Source: Citricoccus zhacaiensis (lineage in GTDB: Bacteria; Actinomycetota; Actinomycetes; Actinomycetales; Micrococcaceae). Taken from it: a stretch of DNA of 64,000 nucleotides. Under the pieces are notes generated by a model that saw only the letters and a list, made by a program, of their open reading frames with translations, was not told the DNA's origin and ran no database searches. Below, one piece after another: positions 1 through 10,743 of this stretch. A program made the translations under genes and the position numbers. The DNA lies in assembly GCF_014645315.1 (NCBI RefSeq), contig NZ_BMLQ01000001.1, forward strand, positions 243,665 through 307,664. Reading direction: 5' to 3'. Each line of letters starts with the position of its first letter. Within the stretch, counting starts at the first letter, position 1.

Positions 1-128
1 CCGGCCAGGACGGTGCCGGTCAGCGCGAGAGCCGCCAGGGGCAGGATGCGCCGCCGCGGGGTGCCGGACCGTCTTCGACCCGGCCGCCCGGGGGCGGGTC
101 GGGTGGCGGGCGACGGGGTCTCGTGCAT
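1..128 (-). CDS. N-terminus of an exported lipoprotein, probably zinc ABC transporter substrate-binding protein (partial)
   Basis: Only the first 43 residues lie in the window; the rest is beyond base 1. The start ATG (complement of 126-128) follows a GGAAGG ribosome site. The visible part is a basic, Arg/Pro-rich leader, then a hydrophobic run (LPLAALALTGTVLAG) typical of a Sec signal peptide, possibly followed by a lipobox that lies outside the window. No mature domain is visible, so the family cannot be read from the protein. The zinc-transport suggestion rests on the Zur-like palindrome just upstream. Any other exported protein remains possible. Confidence 0.55.
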   Translation of the reverse strand, partial: MHETPSPATRPAPGRPGRRRSGTPRRRILPLAALALTGTVLA

Positions 129-155
129 GGGGTGCCTTCCGGGCGGTGAGATCTA

Positions 156-172
156 TTGAGAACGGTTGTCAA
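156..172. promoter_or_regulatory. Zur/Fur-family-like operator palindrome
   Basis: TTGAGAACGGTTGTCAA is a 17-bp palindrome matching its own reverse complement at all but positions 5, 9 and 13. It resembles actinobacterial Zur boxes (core TGAAAAT-N-ATTTTCA type). It sits 28 bp upstream of the leftward signal-peptide gene, where a repressor could cover the promoter. A weaker related motif follows near 185-200. Assignment to Zur rather than Fur is inference. Confidence 0.5.
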
Positions 173-257
173 CTTAGCATGCTGCGAACCGTTGCCAATA
201 ATCCGTGCTGCTGTCAGACCAGGAGCCTCGCTACGCCCGTGGGTGCCCTCAGCCCCG

Positions 258-1337
258 CTACCGCCCCGGAGCCTGGAGCTTCAGGGGGTTGTTGGACTGG
301 GTCGCATCGTGGATCTCGCCCACCAGGATCTCGAGCACGTCCTCGAGGAACAGCACGCCGACCGTCTCTCCCTCGGCCGAGATGACCCGGGCCACGTGGG
401 AACCGGTGCGCTGCATCAGGCTCAGGGCGTCCTCGATCTCGTCCGTGACGGACACGTTGGCCATGGAACGGACCTTGGTCACCGGCACGGGCTCCCGGTA
501 GCGCTCCCCGGGAACGGTCATGACGTCCTTGAGGTGCAGGTACCCGGTGTAGGAGCCATCGCCGTCCTCCAGCACGAAGCGGGAGAAGCCGGTGCGGCCC
601 ACCGCCGTCTCGAAGGCCTTGGGCGCCACGTCGGCCGGCAGGGAGACCACGTCGGAGACCGGCACCATGACGGCCTCGGTCGTGTAGTCGGAGAACTCCA
701 GGGCGCCGGAGATCAGGCCGGAGCCGTCGTCCACGAGGCCAGTCCTGGTGGACTCGGCCACGATGGACTGGACCTCCTCGAGGGTGTACGTCGAGTTGAC
801 TTCGTCCTGCGGCTCGACCTTCAGGGCCCGCAACACGATGTTGGCGGCCCAGTTCAGGGCCACGATCACCGGGTGCAGGACCTTGTTCAGCCAGACCAGT
901 GGGGTGGCCAGGAGCATGACCGCCTTGTCCGCCATGGAGACGGCGGCGTTCTTCGGGACCATCTCGCCGAAGGTGACGTGGAGGAAGGTGACCACCAGCA
1001 GGGCGATGACGAAGGCCGTGACGTCCGCGGCCGCCGTCGGGACCCCCATGCCCTCCAGCGGGAGGACGAGCAGGTGATGGATGGCCGGTTCGGACACGTT
1101 GAGGATCAGCAGCGAGCAGACCGTGATGCCGAGCTGGCACACGGCGAGCATCTGGCTGACGTGCTCCATGGCGAACAGGGCAGTCCGGGCCCGGCCCGAG
1201 CCGGCATCGGCCTTGGGCTCGATCTGGCTGCGGCGGGCGCCCATGACGGCGAACTCGCCGGCCACGAAGAAGGCGTTGGCGATCAGCAGCACTACCAGCC
1301 ACACGATGCCCATGACGTCGTTGTTGAGCGCGTTCAT
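258..1337 (-). CDS. CNNM/HlyC-CorC-family membrane protein, short form (DUF21 + CBS pair)
   Basis: A 359-residue integral membrane protein of the CNNM/CorC group (putative Mg2+/Co2+ transport; older name hemolysin C family). An N-terminal DUF21 domain (about residues 5-190) has several hydrophobic helices. It is followed by a tandem CBS pair (about 205-330) that in this family binds adenine nucleotides. The C-terminal CorC/HlyC domain present in the neighbouring paralogue is missing, so this is the shorter class. Its start overlaps the end of the upstream paralogue by 4 bp (ATGA), indicating translational coupling. The pair probably acts as a hetero-oligomer; the transported ion is not shown by the sequence. 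Confidence 0.85.
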   Translation of the reverse strand: MNALNNDVMGIVWLVVLLIANAFFVAGEFAVMGARRSQIEPKADAGSGRARTALFAMEHVSQMLAVCQLGITVCSLLILNVSEPAIHHLLVLPLEGMGVPTAAADVTAFVIALLVVTFLHVTFGEMVPKNAAVSMADKAVMLLATPLVWLNKVLHPVIVALNWAANIVLRALKVEPQDEVNSTYTLEEVQSIVAESTRTGLVDDGSGLISGALEFSDYTTEAVMVPVSDVVSLPADVAPKAFETAVGRTGFSRFVLEDGDGSYTGYLHLKDVMTVPGERYREPVPVTKVRSMANVSVTDEIEDALSLMQRTGSHVARVISAEGETVGVLFLEDVLEILVGEIHDATQSNNPLKLQAPGR

Positions 1338-2728
1338 CGGTGGGCCGCCTTCCGCTGATCAGCTGATCCGGCTGAACGGGCTGAACCGGATGAACCGGAC
1401 GCCTCGGCCGCGGCGAGGTTAGGGGCGCTCGGCACGAACTTGACCCGGTCCACCCGGCGCCCGTCCATCCGCTCCACCACCAGGGTGCCGCCGTCGGCCG
1501 CCACGGTGTCCCCGGCCTCGGCCACCCGGCCGAGCACGGCCATGATGTAGCCGCCGACCGTGTCATAGGAGCCGTCCTCCGGCACCTTCAGGGCCGGGAT
1601 CTGCGCACCGACCTCGTCGGGGCGCATCAGGGCCGGGAAGTACCACTTGCCGGAGGCGGTCTGGAGCACTCCGGGGGTGACCCGGTCATGCTCGTCGGAG
1701 ACCTCGCCGACGATCTCCTCCACGAGGTCCTCGAGGGTGACCATGCCGGCGGTGCCGCCGTACTCGTCCACGACCATGGCGACCTGGAGGCTGGAGGAGC
1801 GCAGCTCCGTCAACAGCTGGTCCAGGTGCACGGTCTCCGGCACGCGGCCGACGTCGGTCATGATGGTGGCGGCCACGAGTTCCTGACGCTTGGCGCGCGG
1901 CACCGCCACGGCCTTCTTGACGTGGAGCACCCCACGGACGTCGTCCGGGGAGTCACCGATGACCGGGAACCGGGAGTAGCCCGTGCGGCGGGCGGTCTCG
2001 ATGACGGCATCCAGGGGCTCGTCGACCTCGATCGACTCCATCCTGATGCGCGGGGTCATCACGTCGGCCGCGGTGCGATCGGAGAACCGCAGGGTGCGGT
2101 CCACGAACACGGCGGTCTTCTCGTCCAGCGTGCCCATCTCGGCGGACCGGCGGATCAGGGACGAGAGTTCTTCCGGGGTGCGCGAACCGGAGATCTCCTC
2201 CTTGGCCTCCATGCCGAACAGGTGCAGTACCCGGTTGGAGAAGCCGTTTAGGATGAAGATCACCGGCCGGAAGACCAGCGAGAACACCAGCATGGGGCGC
2301 GCCAGGGCGCGGCCGACCTGCATGGACCGGGCGATCGAGAGGTTCTTCGGGATCAACTCGCCGATGAGCATCGAGGCGAGGGTGGCGGCCACCATGGCCA
2401 CCACGATCGAGACGGTCGAGGCGGTGGCCTCGTTCAACCCGAGGGCCGCCATCGGCCCCGCCAGGAGGGCACCGAGGGACGGTTCCATCAGGTAGCCCGT
2501 GAGCAGGGTCGTCAGCGTGATGCCGAGCTGGCACGCGGAGAGCTGTGTCGAGAGCGACTTCAGGCACTTCAGCAGCGGCTCGGCGCCGCGGTCGCCCTCG
2601 TCCACCAGCCGCTGGACGGTGGGGACGTCCAGGGCGATCATCGAGAACTCCACGGCCACGAAGAAGCCGGTCCCGAAGACGAGCAGAAGGCCCAGGGCAA
2701 GCAGGAGCCATTCCACGTCAGCACCCAC
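1334..2728 (-). CDS. CNNM/HlyC-CorC-family membrane protein, long form (DUF21 + CBS pair + CorC_HlyC)
   Basis: A 464-residue paralogue of the downstream gene with the full domain order: DUF21 transmembrane domain (about 1-195), CBS pair (about 215-340) and a C-terminal CorC_HlyC domain (about 350-430), then a low-complexity Ser/Gly/Ala tail. The family is linked to Mg2+/divalent-cation efflux. The start used is a GTG at 2728; a second GTG four codons in (2716), giving MEWLLLALGLLLV, is equally plausible because the first hydrophobic segment begins there. It is first gene of a two-gene overlapping operon. The 185 bp upstream carry no recognised operator. Confidence 0.85.
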   Translation of the reverse strand: MGADVEWLLLALGLLLVFGTGFFVAVEFSMIALDVPTVQRLVDEGDRGAEPLLKCLKSLSTQLSACQLGITLTTLLTGYLMEPSLGALLAGPMAALGLNEATASTVSIVVAMVAATLASMLIGELIPKNLSIARSMQVGRALARPMLVFSLVFRPVIFILNGFSNRVLHLFGMEAKEEISGSRTPEELSSLIRRSAEMGTLDEKTAVFVDRTLRFSDRTAADVMTPRIRMESIEVDEPLDAVIETARRTGYSRFPVIGDSPDDVRGVLHVKKAVAVPRAKRQELVAATIMTDVGRVPETVHLDQLLTELRSSSLQVAMVVDEYGGTAGMVTLEDLVEEIVGEVSDEHDRVTPGVLQTASGKWYFPALMRPDEVGAQIPALKVPEDGSYDTVGGYIMAVLGRVAEAGDTVAADGGTLVVERMDGRRVDRVKFVPSAPNLAAAEASGSSGSARSAGSADQRKAAHR

Positions 2729-2913
2729 CCCCCGCGGGACCGTCAGCGGCCGGGTCGTTCAGTGGGCACGTACTAGAGGGCTCCGTTCCGGCCACGGCGG
2801 AATCCAGAAGGGATCCCCGGCGGCGGGCGGTGGCACCAGATCGGTGTCTGTCCATAGTGCTCCCAGTATACGGAACACTTCCCGCCGCGCCTCACCGGCA
2901 TCTCACCGGCACC

Positions 2914-4593
<1,680 letters not shown>

Positions 4594-4601
4594 TTACCAC
4601 C

Positions 4602-7600
4602 GTGCCAGAACTCACGTCCGACCGGCTTTCCGCGGAATTTCCCGGAAACGAATGGCTCGTCGCGGAAATCTACGACAAGTACAAGGCGGACAAATCCTCC
4701 GTGGATGCCAAGTGGGTCCAGATCTTCGAACGGCTGGAAGCGGACACCCCGGCGTCCGCAGCCGCTCCGTCCGCCTCACCGGCCAGGGCGTCCTCGCAGG
4801 CCGTGAAGGACACCGCCGTCGACGTCGGCAAGCGTGCCGATTCGAACGGTTCGGGCCAGTCCGCCGGCTCTGGTGAAAAGACTGAGAAGTCAGAGAAGGC
4901 AGGGAAGACAGCCAAGGCCGCACCGGCCGAGAAGGCCGAGGACCCGAAGAAGGCCACCGCCCCGTCCGCCGCCTCCGCATCCCCCGCCGTGAAGAAGTCC
5001 GGCGCCCCGGCCACCGCCCCTGTTCCGTCCGAGCCGGAGAAGACCAAGAAGAAGGGGTCCGAGGAGTCCACCGAGGACAAGGTCTCCCCCCTGCGCGGAA
5101 TGTCACGGGCCGTGGCGAAGAACATGGACGCCTCGCTGTCCATGCCGACCGCGACCACGGTGCGCGATGTCCCCGCCAAGCTGCTCATCGACAACCGCGT
5201 GGTCATCAACAACCACCTCAAGCGCAGCCGCGGCGGCAAGGTCTCCTTCACGCACCTGATCGGCTACGCCCTGATCCGCGCGCTGGCCCAGTACCCGGCC
5301 ATGAACGTCCTGTACCGCGAGGTGGACGGCAAGCCCTCCATCGTGGAACCGGCCCACATCAACTTCGGCCTGGCCATCGACCTGCCGCAGAAGGACGGCT
5401 CGCGCACCCTCGTGGTCCCGAACATCAAGGGTGCCGAGTCCATGAACTTCATCGACTTCTGGCGCGCCTACGAGGATCTGGTCAAGCGCGCCCGGGACAA
5501 CAAGCTGGGCCTGGACGACTACGCCGGCACCACCGTCTCACTGACCAACCCCGGCGGCATCGGCACCGTGCACTCCGTGCCGCGCCTCTCCGAGGGCCAG
5601 GCCGCCATCATCGGCGTCGGTGCCCTGAACTACCCGGCCGAATTCCAGGGGGCCTCCGAGAAGACCCTGAACCGCCTGGCCGTCTCCAAGACCATCACGC
5701 TGACCTCCACCTATGACCACCGTGTGATCCAGGGTGCCGCCTCCGGCGAGTTCCTGAAGATCATCCACGGGCTGCTGCTCGGTGAGCAGGGCTTCTACGA
5801 GGAGATCTTCGAATCGCTGCGGATCCCCTACGAGCCGGTGCAGTGGAAGCCGGACGTCCAGGTCAACCCGGAAGACCAGATCAACAAGGTCGCACGGATC
5901 CAGCAGATGATCCACTCCTACCGCGTGCGCGGCCACCTGATCGCAGACGTGGACCCGCTCGAGTACACGATGCGCAAGCACCCGGACCTGGACATCCTGG
6001 AGCACGGGCTGACCCTGTGGGACCTGGACCGCGAGTGGCCCACCGGCGGCTTCGGCGGCCAGCCCATGCTGCCGCTGCGCAGCATCCTCGGCGTGCTGCG
6101 GGATGCCTACTGCCGCAACACCGGCGTGGAGTACATGCACATCCAGGACCCGGCCGAGCGCAAATGGTTCCAGGACGAGCTGGAGCATCCCTATGCCAAG
6201 CCCACGCGTGAGGAGCAGCTGCGCATCCTCGGCCGCCTCAACGCCGCCGAGGCCTTCGAGACGTTCCTGCAGACGAAGTTCGTCGGCCAGAAGCGCTTCT
6301 CCCTCGAAGGCGGTGAATCGCTGATCGCCCTGCTGGACGGGGTGATCTCCGGCGCCGCTGATGAAGGCCTCGACGAGGTCGCGATCGGCATGGCCCACCG
6401 CGGCCGCCTCAACGTGCTGACCAACATCGCGGGCAAGACCTACGCCCAGGTCTTCCGCGAGTTCGAAGGCACCGCCATCCCGGGTTCCGTGGAGGGCTCC
6501 GGTGACGTGAAGTACCACCTCGGCACCGAGGGCACCTTCACCTCGGACCGCGGCAACCGCACCAAGGTCTACCTGGCTGCCAACCCCTCCCACCTCGAGG
6601 CCGTGAACCCGGTCCTGGAGGGTGTGGTCCGCGCCAAGCAGGACCGCCTGGACCGCGGTGGCGACTCCGTGAACTCCTACTCCGTGCTGCCGATCCTGGT
6701 GCACGGGGATGCGGCCTTCGCGGGCCAGGGCGTGGTGGCGGAGACGCTGAACCTCTCCCAGCTGCGGGGCTACCGCACCGGCGGCACCATCCACGTCGTG
6801 GTCAACAACCAGGTCGGCTTCACCACCCCGCCGTCCTCCGCCCGGTCCTCGGTCTACGCCACGGACGTGGCCAAGACCATCCAGGCGCCGATCTTCCACG
6901 TCAACGGCGACGACCCGGAGTCCGTGGTCCGCGTGGCCCAGCTGGCGTACCAGTACCGGCAGCGGTTCAACAAGGACGTCGTCATCGACATGATCTGCTA
7001 CCGCCGCCGCGGCCACAACGAGGGTGACGACCCCTCGATGACCCAGCCGCGCATGTACAACCTCATCGAGCAGAAGCGCTCGGTGCGCAAGCTGTACGTG
7101 GAGAACCTGGTCGGCCGCGGTGACATCACCCAGGACGAGGCCGATTCGGCCCTGAAGGACTACCAGCAACGCCTGGAGCGCGTGTTCGCGGAGACCCATG
7201 AGGCTCAGACCTCGCCCATCCCCGTCATCGGCACCGGCTTGGAGAAGACCACGGACGATGAGGATCGCACTCCCGAGGCGCCGGACGGCACCAAGATCAC
7301 CGAGGAGACCCTGCAGCGGATCGGTCAGGCCCACCTGGAGATCCCCGAGGACTTCACCATCCACCCGAAGCTCAAGTCGCTGCTCGAGAAGCGTGCCAAG
7401 ATGGCCGTGAACGGGGACATCGACTGGGGCTTCGCCGAGCTCGCTGCCTTCGGCTCGCTGCTCATGGAGGGCGTGCCGGTGCGACTGGCCGGCCAGGACT
7501 CGCGCCGCGGCACCTTCGTGCAGCGTCACGCGGTCTTCCACGACCGCGTGACGGACGACGAGTGGACGCCGATCAGGAACCTGTCCAGCGACCAGGCCAA

Positions 7601-8432
7601 GTTCTGGGTGTACGACTCACTCCTGAGTGAGTACGCCGCGATGGGCTTCGACTACGGGTACTCCGTGGAGCGCTCCGACGCCCTCGTGCTGTGGGAGGCC
7701 CAGTTCGGCGACTTCGTCAACGGCGCCCAGACCGTGATCGACGAGTTCCTCTCTTCCTCGGAGCAGAAGTGGGGTCAGAACTCCTCGCTCGTGCTGCTGC
7801 TGCCGCACGGCTATGAGGGCCAGGGGCCGGATCACTCGTCCGCACGGATCGAGCGCTTCCTGCAGATGTGCGCCCAGGACAACATGCGGGTGGCCAACCC
7901 GTCCAACGGTGCGAACCACTTCCACCTGCTCCGCGAGCAGGCCTACGCGCGTCCGCGCCGTCCGCTGATCGTGTTCACGCCCAAGCAGCTGCTGCGCCTC
8001 AAGGCGGCGTCCTCGACGGTGGAGGACTTCACCCAGGGCCGCTTCCAGGCGGTCATCCCGGACGACGAGGTCGGCAACTCGGTGGAGAAGGTGCTGCTGG
8101 TCTCCGGCCGCCTGTACTACGACCTGCTGGCTCGCCGCCAGAAGGACGGGGACACCAAGACGGCGATCATCCGCGTGGAGCAGCTCTACCCGTTGCCCTC
8201 CGAGGAGATCCAGGCCGAGCTGGCCAAGTACCCGAACGCCACGGTGTCCTGGGTCCAGGACGAACCCGCCAACCAGGGTCCGTGGCCGTTCATGGCCCTG
8301 AACCTGCTGCCGGAACTGGACCGGAAGGTCACCCTGGTGTCCCGCCCGGCGTCGGCCTCCACGTCCGCCGGCTCCAAGGTCCGCCACGATCATGAGGCCT
8401 CCATCCTGCTGGACCAGGCCTTCGGCCGCTGA
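4602..8432 (+). CDS. kgd: Multifunctional 2-oxoglutarate decarboxylase/dehydrogenase, fused E2-E1
   Basis: A 1,276-residue TCA-cycle enzyme of the actinobacterial Kgd/OdhA type. Order: short E1-type N-terminal helix (1-45), a long Ala/Lys/Glu/Pro-rich linker (46-165), an E2-like acyltransferase domain with the active-site His373 in DHRVIQG, then a ThDP-dependent E1 domain (GDAAFAGQGVVAE near residue 702; YGYSVE near 1015). No lipoyl domain is present, as is normal for this fusion, which borrows lipoyl from pyruvate dehydrogenase E2. The GTG start at 4602 follows GGAAGAG with 11-bp spacing; an open frame continues upstream without a better site. A strong hairpin terminator follows. Confidence 0.95.
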   Translation: MPELTSDRLSAEFPGNEWLVAEIYDKYKADKSSVDAKWVQIFERLEADTPASAAAPSASPARASSQAVKDTAVDVGKRADSNGSGQSAGSGEKTEKSEKAGKTAKAAPAEKAEDPKKATAPSAASASPAVKKSGAPATAPVPSEPEKTKKKGSEESTEDKVSPLRGMSRAVAKNMDASLSMPTATTVRDVPAKLLIDNRVVINNHLKRSRGGKVSFTHLIGYALIRALAQYPAMNVLYREVDGKPSIVEPAHINFGLAIDLPQKDGSRTLVVPNIKGAESMNFIDFWRAYEDLVKRARDNKLGLDDYAGTTVSLTNPGGIGTVHSVPRLSEGQAAIIGVGALNYPAEFQGASEKTLNRLAVSKTITLTSTYDHRVIQGAASGEFLKIIHGLLLGEQGFYEEIFESLRIPYEPVQWKPDVQVNPEDQINKVARIQQMIHSYRVRGHLIADVDPLEYTMRKHPDLDILEHGLTLWDLDREWPTGGFGGQPMLPLRSILGVLRDAYCRNTGVEYMHIQDPAERKWFQDELEHPYAKPTREEQLRILGRLNAAEAFETFLQTKFVGQKRFSLEGGESLIALLDGVISGAADEGLDEVAIGMAHRGRLNVLTNIAGKTYAQVFREFEGTAIPGSVEGSGDVKYHLGTEGTFTSDRGNRTKVYLAANPSHLEAVNPVLEGVVRAKQDRLDRGGDSVNSYSVLPILVHGDAAFAGQGVVAETLNLSQLRGYRTGGTIHVVVNNQVGFTTPPSSARSSVYATDVAKTIQAPIFHVNGDDPESVVRVAQLAYQYRQRFNKDVVIDMICYRRRGHNEGDDPSMTQPRMYNLIEQKRSVRKLYVENLVGRGDITQDEADSALKDYQQRLERVFAETHEAQTSPIPVIGTGLEKTTDDEDRTPEAPDGTKITEETLQRIGQAHLEIPEDFTIHPKLKSLLEKRAKMAVNGDIDWGFAELAAFGSLLMEGVPVRLAGQDSRRGTFVQRHAVFHDRVTDDEWTPIRNLSSDQAKFWVYDSLLSEYAAMGFDYGYSVERSDALVLWEAQFGDFVNGAQTVIDEFLSSSEQKWGQNSSLVLLLPHGYEGQGPDHSSARIERFLQMCAQDNMRVANPSNGANHFHLLREQAYARPRRPLIVFTPKQLLRLKAASSTVEDFTQGRFQAVIPDDEVGNSVEKVLLVSGRLYYDLLARRQKDGDTKTAIIRVEQLYPLPSEEIQAELAKYPNATVSWVQDEPANQGPWPFMALNLLPELDRKVTLVSRPASASTSAGSKVRHDHEASILLDQAFGR

Positions 8433-8462
8433 GCGTCACCGCCAGTCCCTGACGGGGGTATT

Positions 8463-8494
8463 CGGCCCGGCCACCACCTCAGGTGGCCGGGCCG
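8463..8494 (+). terminator. Rho-independent-like terminator after kgd
   Basis: A 13-bp perfect stem CGGCCCGGCCACC / GGTGGCCGGGCCG closes a 6-nt loop, 30 bp after the kgd stop. The T-tract is poor, as is common in high-GC actinobacteria. Confidence 0.75.
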
Positions 8495-8588
8495 AGTGCT
8501 CCCCAGCGCTTCCCTCCAGACCCCGATTCCGTACACGGCTCCCAGTCGGCCTTGGTACAGTGACGGGCACCCCATCGAAAGGTAAACA

Positions 8589-9191
8589 GTGGAGATTCGT
8601 CGGATCCGCATCGCCTCCGTCGGCAATGAATTGCTGGCCGGCGTGGGCGACCCCCGCGCCCTGGGCTGGCTCGGCCGCGTGCTGGCCAAGACCTCGTCAC
8701 CCGGGGTGCAGCTGGAGAGCTATGTCCTCGCCCGCCCGGATGAGGGAACCGAGGCCCTGTCCCAGCGCTGGCAGTCGGAGACGGCACTGCGCTACGGCGA
8801 GGGGACCGAGAACCGGCTGGTCATCGGGTTGTCCGATCTCGACCTGGACCGGGAGTCCTCCACGGCCCGTGCGCGCCTGAACCTGGCCAACATCCTGGAC
8901 CGGGCCGCGCAGCTGGACATCGCCACCCTCGTGGTGGGCCCCGTCCCCTCCTTGGACGGCGAGCGCAATGCGCGTCTGCAGGAGCTGAACACGGCCTACA
9001 TGGACGTGGCGGACCGGCGCCACCACTACTATGTGGATACCTTCACACCGCTGGTGAACCACGAGCAGTGGCGCAATGACCTGGCGGCGGGTCAGGGCCT
9101 GCCCGGCCAGGCCGGCTACGGCCTCATCGCCTGGCTCGTGCTGCACCGGGGCTGGTACCAGTGGCTGAACCTGCCGGAGCCCACCGCCTGA
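8589..9191 (+). CDS. SGNH/GDSL-like hydrolase-fold protein with degenerate active site
   Basis: A 200-residue protein that follows the SGNH-hydrolase layout: beta strand and block I at the N-terminus (IRIASVGNELLAG), a block III-like VIGLSDLDLD, and a C-terminal GYGLIAWLVL segment. The expected GDS catalytic motif reads GNE, the GxND motif reads GLSD, and no DxxH is seen near the C-terminus, so the Ser-His-Asp triad appears lost. It may be a non-catalytic binding protein. The GTG start follows GAAAGG. The next gene, bL37, is co-directional, 131 bp away. Function unknown. Confidence 0.7.
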   Translation: MEIRRIRIASVGNELLAGVGDPRALGWLGRVLAKTSSPGVQLESYVLARPDEGTEALSQRWQSETALRYGEGTENRLVIGLSDLDLDRESSTARARLNLANILDRAAQLDIATLVVGPVPSLDGERNARLQELNTAYMDVADRRHHYYVDTFTPLVNHEQWRNDLAAGQGLPGQAGYGLIAWLVLHRGWYQWLNLPEPTA

Positions 9192-9322
9192 CCGGGCCGG
9201 CGCGGCCTACTCCTCGGTCTGGGCCGGCCAGTCCCCCAAGTTGGGCCGGGCAACCGGCGTGTGCCAAACTGGAGGACGCTGTCATGTATCGATGACGGCA
9301 TCCATCACCGGAAGGAACCGCG

Positions 9323-9397
9323 ATGAGCAAGCGTGGACGCAAGCGCAAGGACCGCCGCAAGGGCAGCGCCAACCACGGCAAGCGGCCCAACTCCTGA
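9323..9397 (+). CDS. 50S ribosomal protein bL37 (24 residues)
   Basis: A very short, highly basic ORF: starts MSKRGRKRKDRRKG and ends NHGKRPNS. This matches the 24-residue actinobacterial large-subunit protein bL37, first seen in mycobacterial ribosome structures, which shares the KRGRK start and the ANHGKRPN end. It is preceded by GGAAGG (about 8 bp from the ATG) and followed by a hairpin terminator. It sits opposite rsrA-sigR. Automated annotation often misses genes of this size. Confidence 0.85.
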   Translation: MSKRGRKRKDRRKGSANHGKRPNS

Positions 9398-9414
9398 GGC
9401 CCTGCAACGCACTA

Positions 9415-9465
9415 GACCCCGCCGATCGGGACGGTTGATCCGTCCGCTCCGGCGGGGTCTGTTGC
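9415..9465. terminator. Terminator hairpin between bL37 and rsrA
   Basis: Outer stem GACCCCGCCG (9415-9424) pairs with CGGCGGGGTC (9450-9459); an inner stem GGACGG/CCGTCC lies inside it. It separates the converging bL37 and rsrA genes and can serve both strands. Confidence 0.7.
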
Positions 9466-9537
9466 GTTAAGCCTGTTCTGGTCCTGCGTGAAGCCGTCGC
9501 CGCGGGCCGCTCTCGCAACCAGCACGCACCGGCGCGA

Positions 9538-9804
9538 TCAATGGCCGGCTTCCACCTTGATCTCACTGATGCGGGCCATGATGCTGACCTTCAGGGTCGA
9601 GGGAGCCTTCTCGGAGCAGCTGCGCTTGACCACGGAGCGGATGATGCACTCCAGGTCGTACTCGTGGGAACAGTCCGTGCACTCACCCAGGTGATTCTTG
9701 ACCTCCTCGAGGTCCTGGTGGGTCAGCGCACCGTCGAGGTACTCGTAGAGCCGCTGGATGCGGGCATCCTCACAGTCGCCGATCTTCTGGCAGTCCTCGC
9801 TCAT
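9538..9804 (-). CDS. rsrA: Anti-sigma factor RsrA, zinc-binding (ZAS family)
   Basis: An 88-residue mycothiol-system anti-sigma factor. It carries the zinc-binding anti-sigma signature H-x3-C-x2-C (HLGECTDC, about residues 38-45) plus further cysteines (C5, C11, C53, C62). In this family thiol oxidation ejects zinc and frees the sigma factor. The start ATG overlaps the sigR stop by 4 bp, so the two proteins are translationally coupled, as is usual for SigR/SigH-RsrA/RshA pairs. Confidence 0.93.
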   Translation of the reverse strand: MSEDCQKIGDCEDARIQRLYEYLDGALTHQDLEEVKNHLGECTDCSHEYDLECIIRSVVKRSCSEKAPSTLKVSIMARISEIKVEAGH

Positions 9805-10529
9805 CTGCCCGCCTCCTTGTCCGTGTCAGTCGTGTGGTCTGTCGTCGTGGTGGTACTCTTCTGGTTCTTCGCGCCCTGGGGGCCCTTCTTGCCGGCCCGG
9901 TCGACCTTGATGCCGCGGTCCCGGGCGTAGTCCGTCAGCAGGCCGCGCAACAGCTTGCGGCCGCGGTGCAGCCGGCTCATGACCGTGCCGATGGGGATGT
10001 CGAGGATCCCGGCGATCTCCTTGTAGGCGAAGCCCTCCACGTCCGCGAAGTACACGGCCAGGCGGAACTCCTCCGGAATGGACTGCAGGGCATCCTTGAC
10101 GTCCGAATCGGGCAGGTGGTCCAACGCCTCGGTCTCGGCGGACCGCAGTCCGCTGGACGTGTGCTCGGCAGCCTGCGCCATCTGCCAGTCCTCGACCGTG
10201 TCCGTGGCCGCCTGCTGGGGCTGGCGCTGACGCTTGCGGTACAGGTTGATGTAGGTGTTCGTCAGGATTCGGTACAGCCATGCCTTGAGGTTGGTCCCCG
10301 GCTTGTACTGGTGGAAGGACGAGTACGCCTTGGTGAACGCCTCTTGGACCAGGTCCTCGGCGTCCTGCGGGTTACGCGTCATACGCATGGCGGCCGAATA
10401 CAACTGGTCCACGTATTCCAGTGCGTCCCGCTCGAAGCGCATGCGCCGGGCGCCGTCCGACTCCGAGGCCAGGTCCACGTCCGGGTTGTCGTGCGCCGCG
10501 GGGACCGAGGCGGTGTCTTTGGTATCCAT
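9801..10529 (-). CDS. sigR: ECF RNA polymerase sigma factor SigR/SigH (thiol-oxidative stress)
   Basis: ECF sigma factor with region 2 ([30 protein letters not shown]) and region 4 ([30 protein letters not shown]), ending in a polar Lys/Thr-rich tail. It directs thioredoxin, mycothiol and chaperone genes under thiol oxidation in related bacteria and is inhibited by the adjacent RsrA. Start choice is uncertain. The ATG at 10529 begins [10 protein letters not shown] (242 residues) but has only a badly spaced GGCAGG. An in-frame ATG at 10598 has GGAAGG with 9-bp spacing and would add 23 residues. The Streptomyces homologue has a longer, unstable isoform, so both starts may be used. Confidence 0.92.
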   Translation of the reverse strand: MDTKDTASVPAAHDNPDVDLASESDGARRMRFERDALEYVDQLYSAAMRMTRNPQDAEDLVQEAFTKAYSSFHQYKPGTNLKAWLYRILTNTYINLYRKRQRQPQQAATDTVEDWQMAQAAEHTSSGLRSAETEALDHLPDSDVKDALQSIPEEFRLAVYFADVEGFAYKEIAGILDIPIGTVMSRLHRGRKLLRGLLTDYARDRGIKVDRAGKKGPQGAKNQKSTTTTTDHTTDTDKEAGR

Positions 10530-10743
10530 TGCCTGCCAGTCTACGGCCCGGTCCGTCAGGAGGGGCCGTTCGGCAAGCGACACTACGGCTGGGGCCATGA
10601 GGACCATCCTTCCCGGACGATTGGACTGTGCAGAACTGTGCTGGACTGCGCTGGACTGGTGGAGAGCAGCTGGAGCAGGTGGATCTTGGCGAGTACAGCA
10701 ACCCAACCAGCAGGGATATTCCGCGGCCGGTAATCTGGGCAGG

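Noticed and set aside
10700-10722. SigR-type promoter (GGAAT...GTT) upstream of sigR
   Set aside because: GGAAT is present on the minus strand, but the nearest GTT is at 10-15 bp instead of the 18-19 bp expected.
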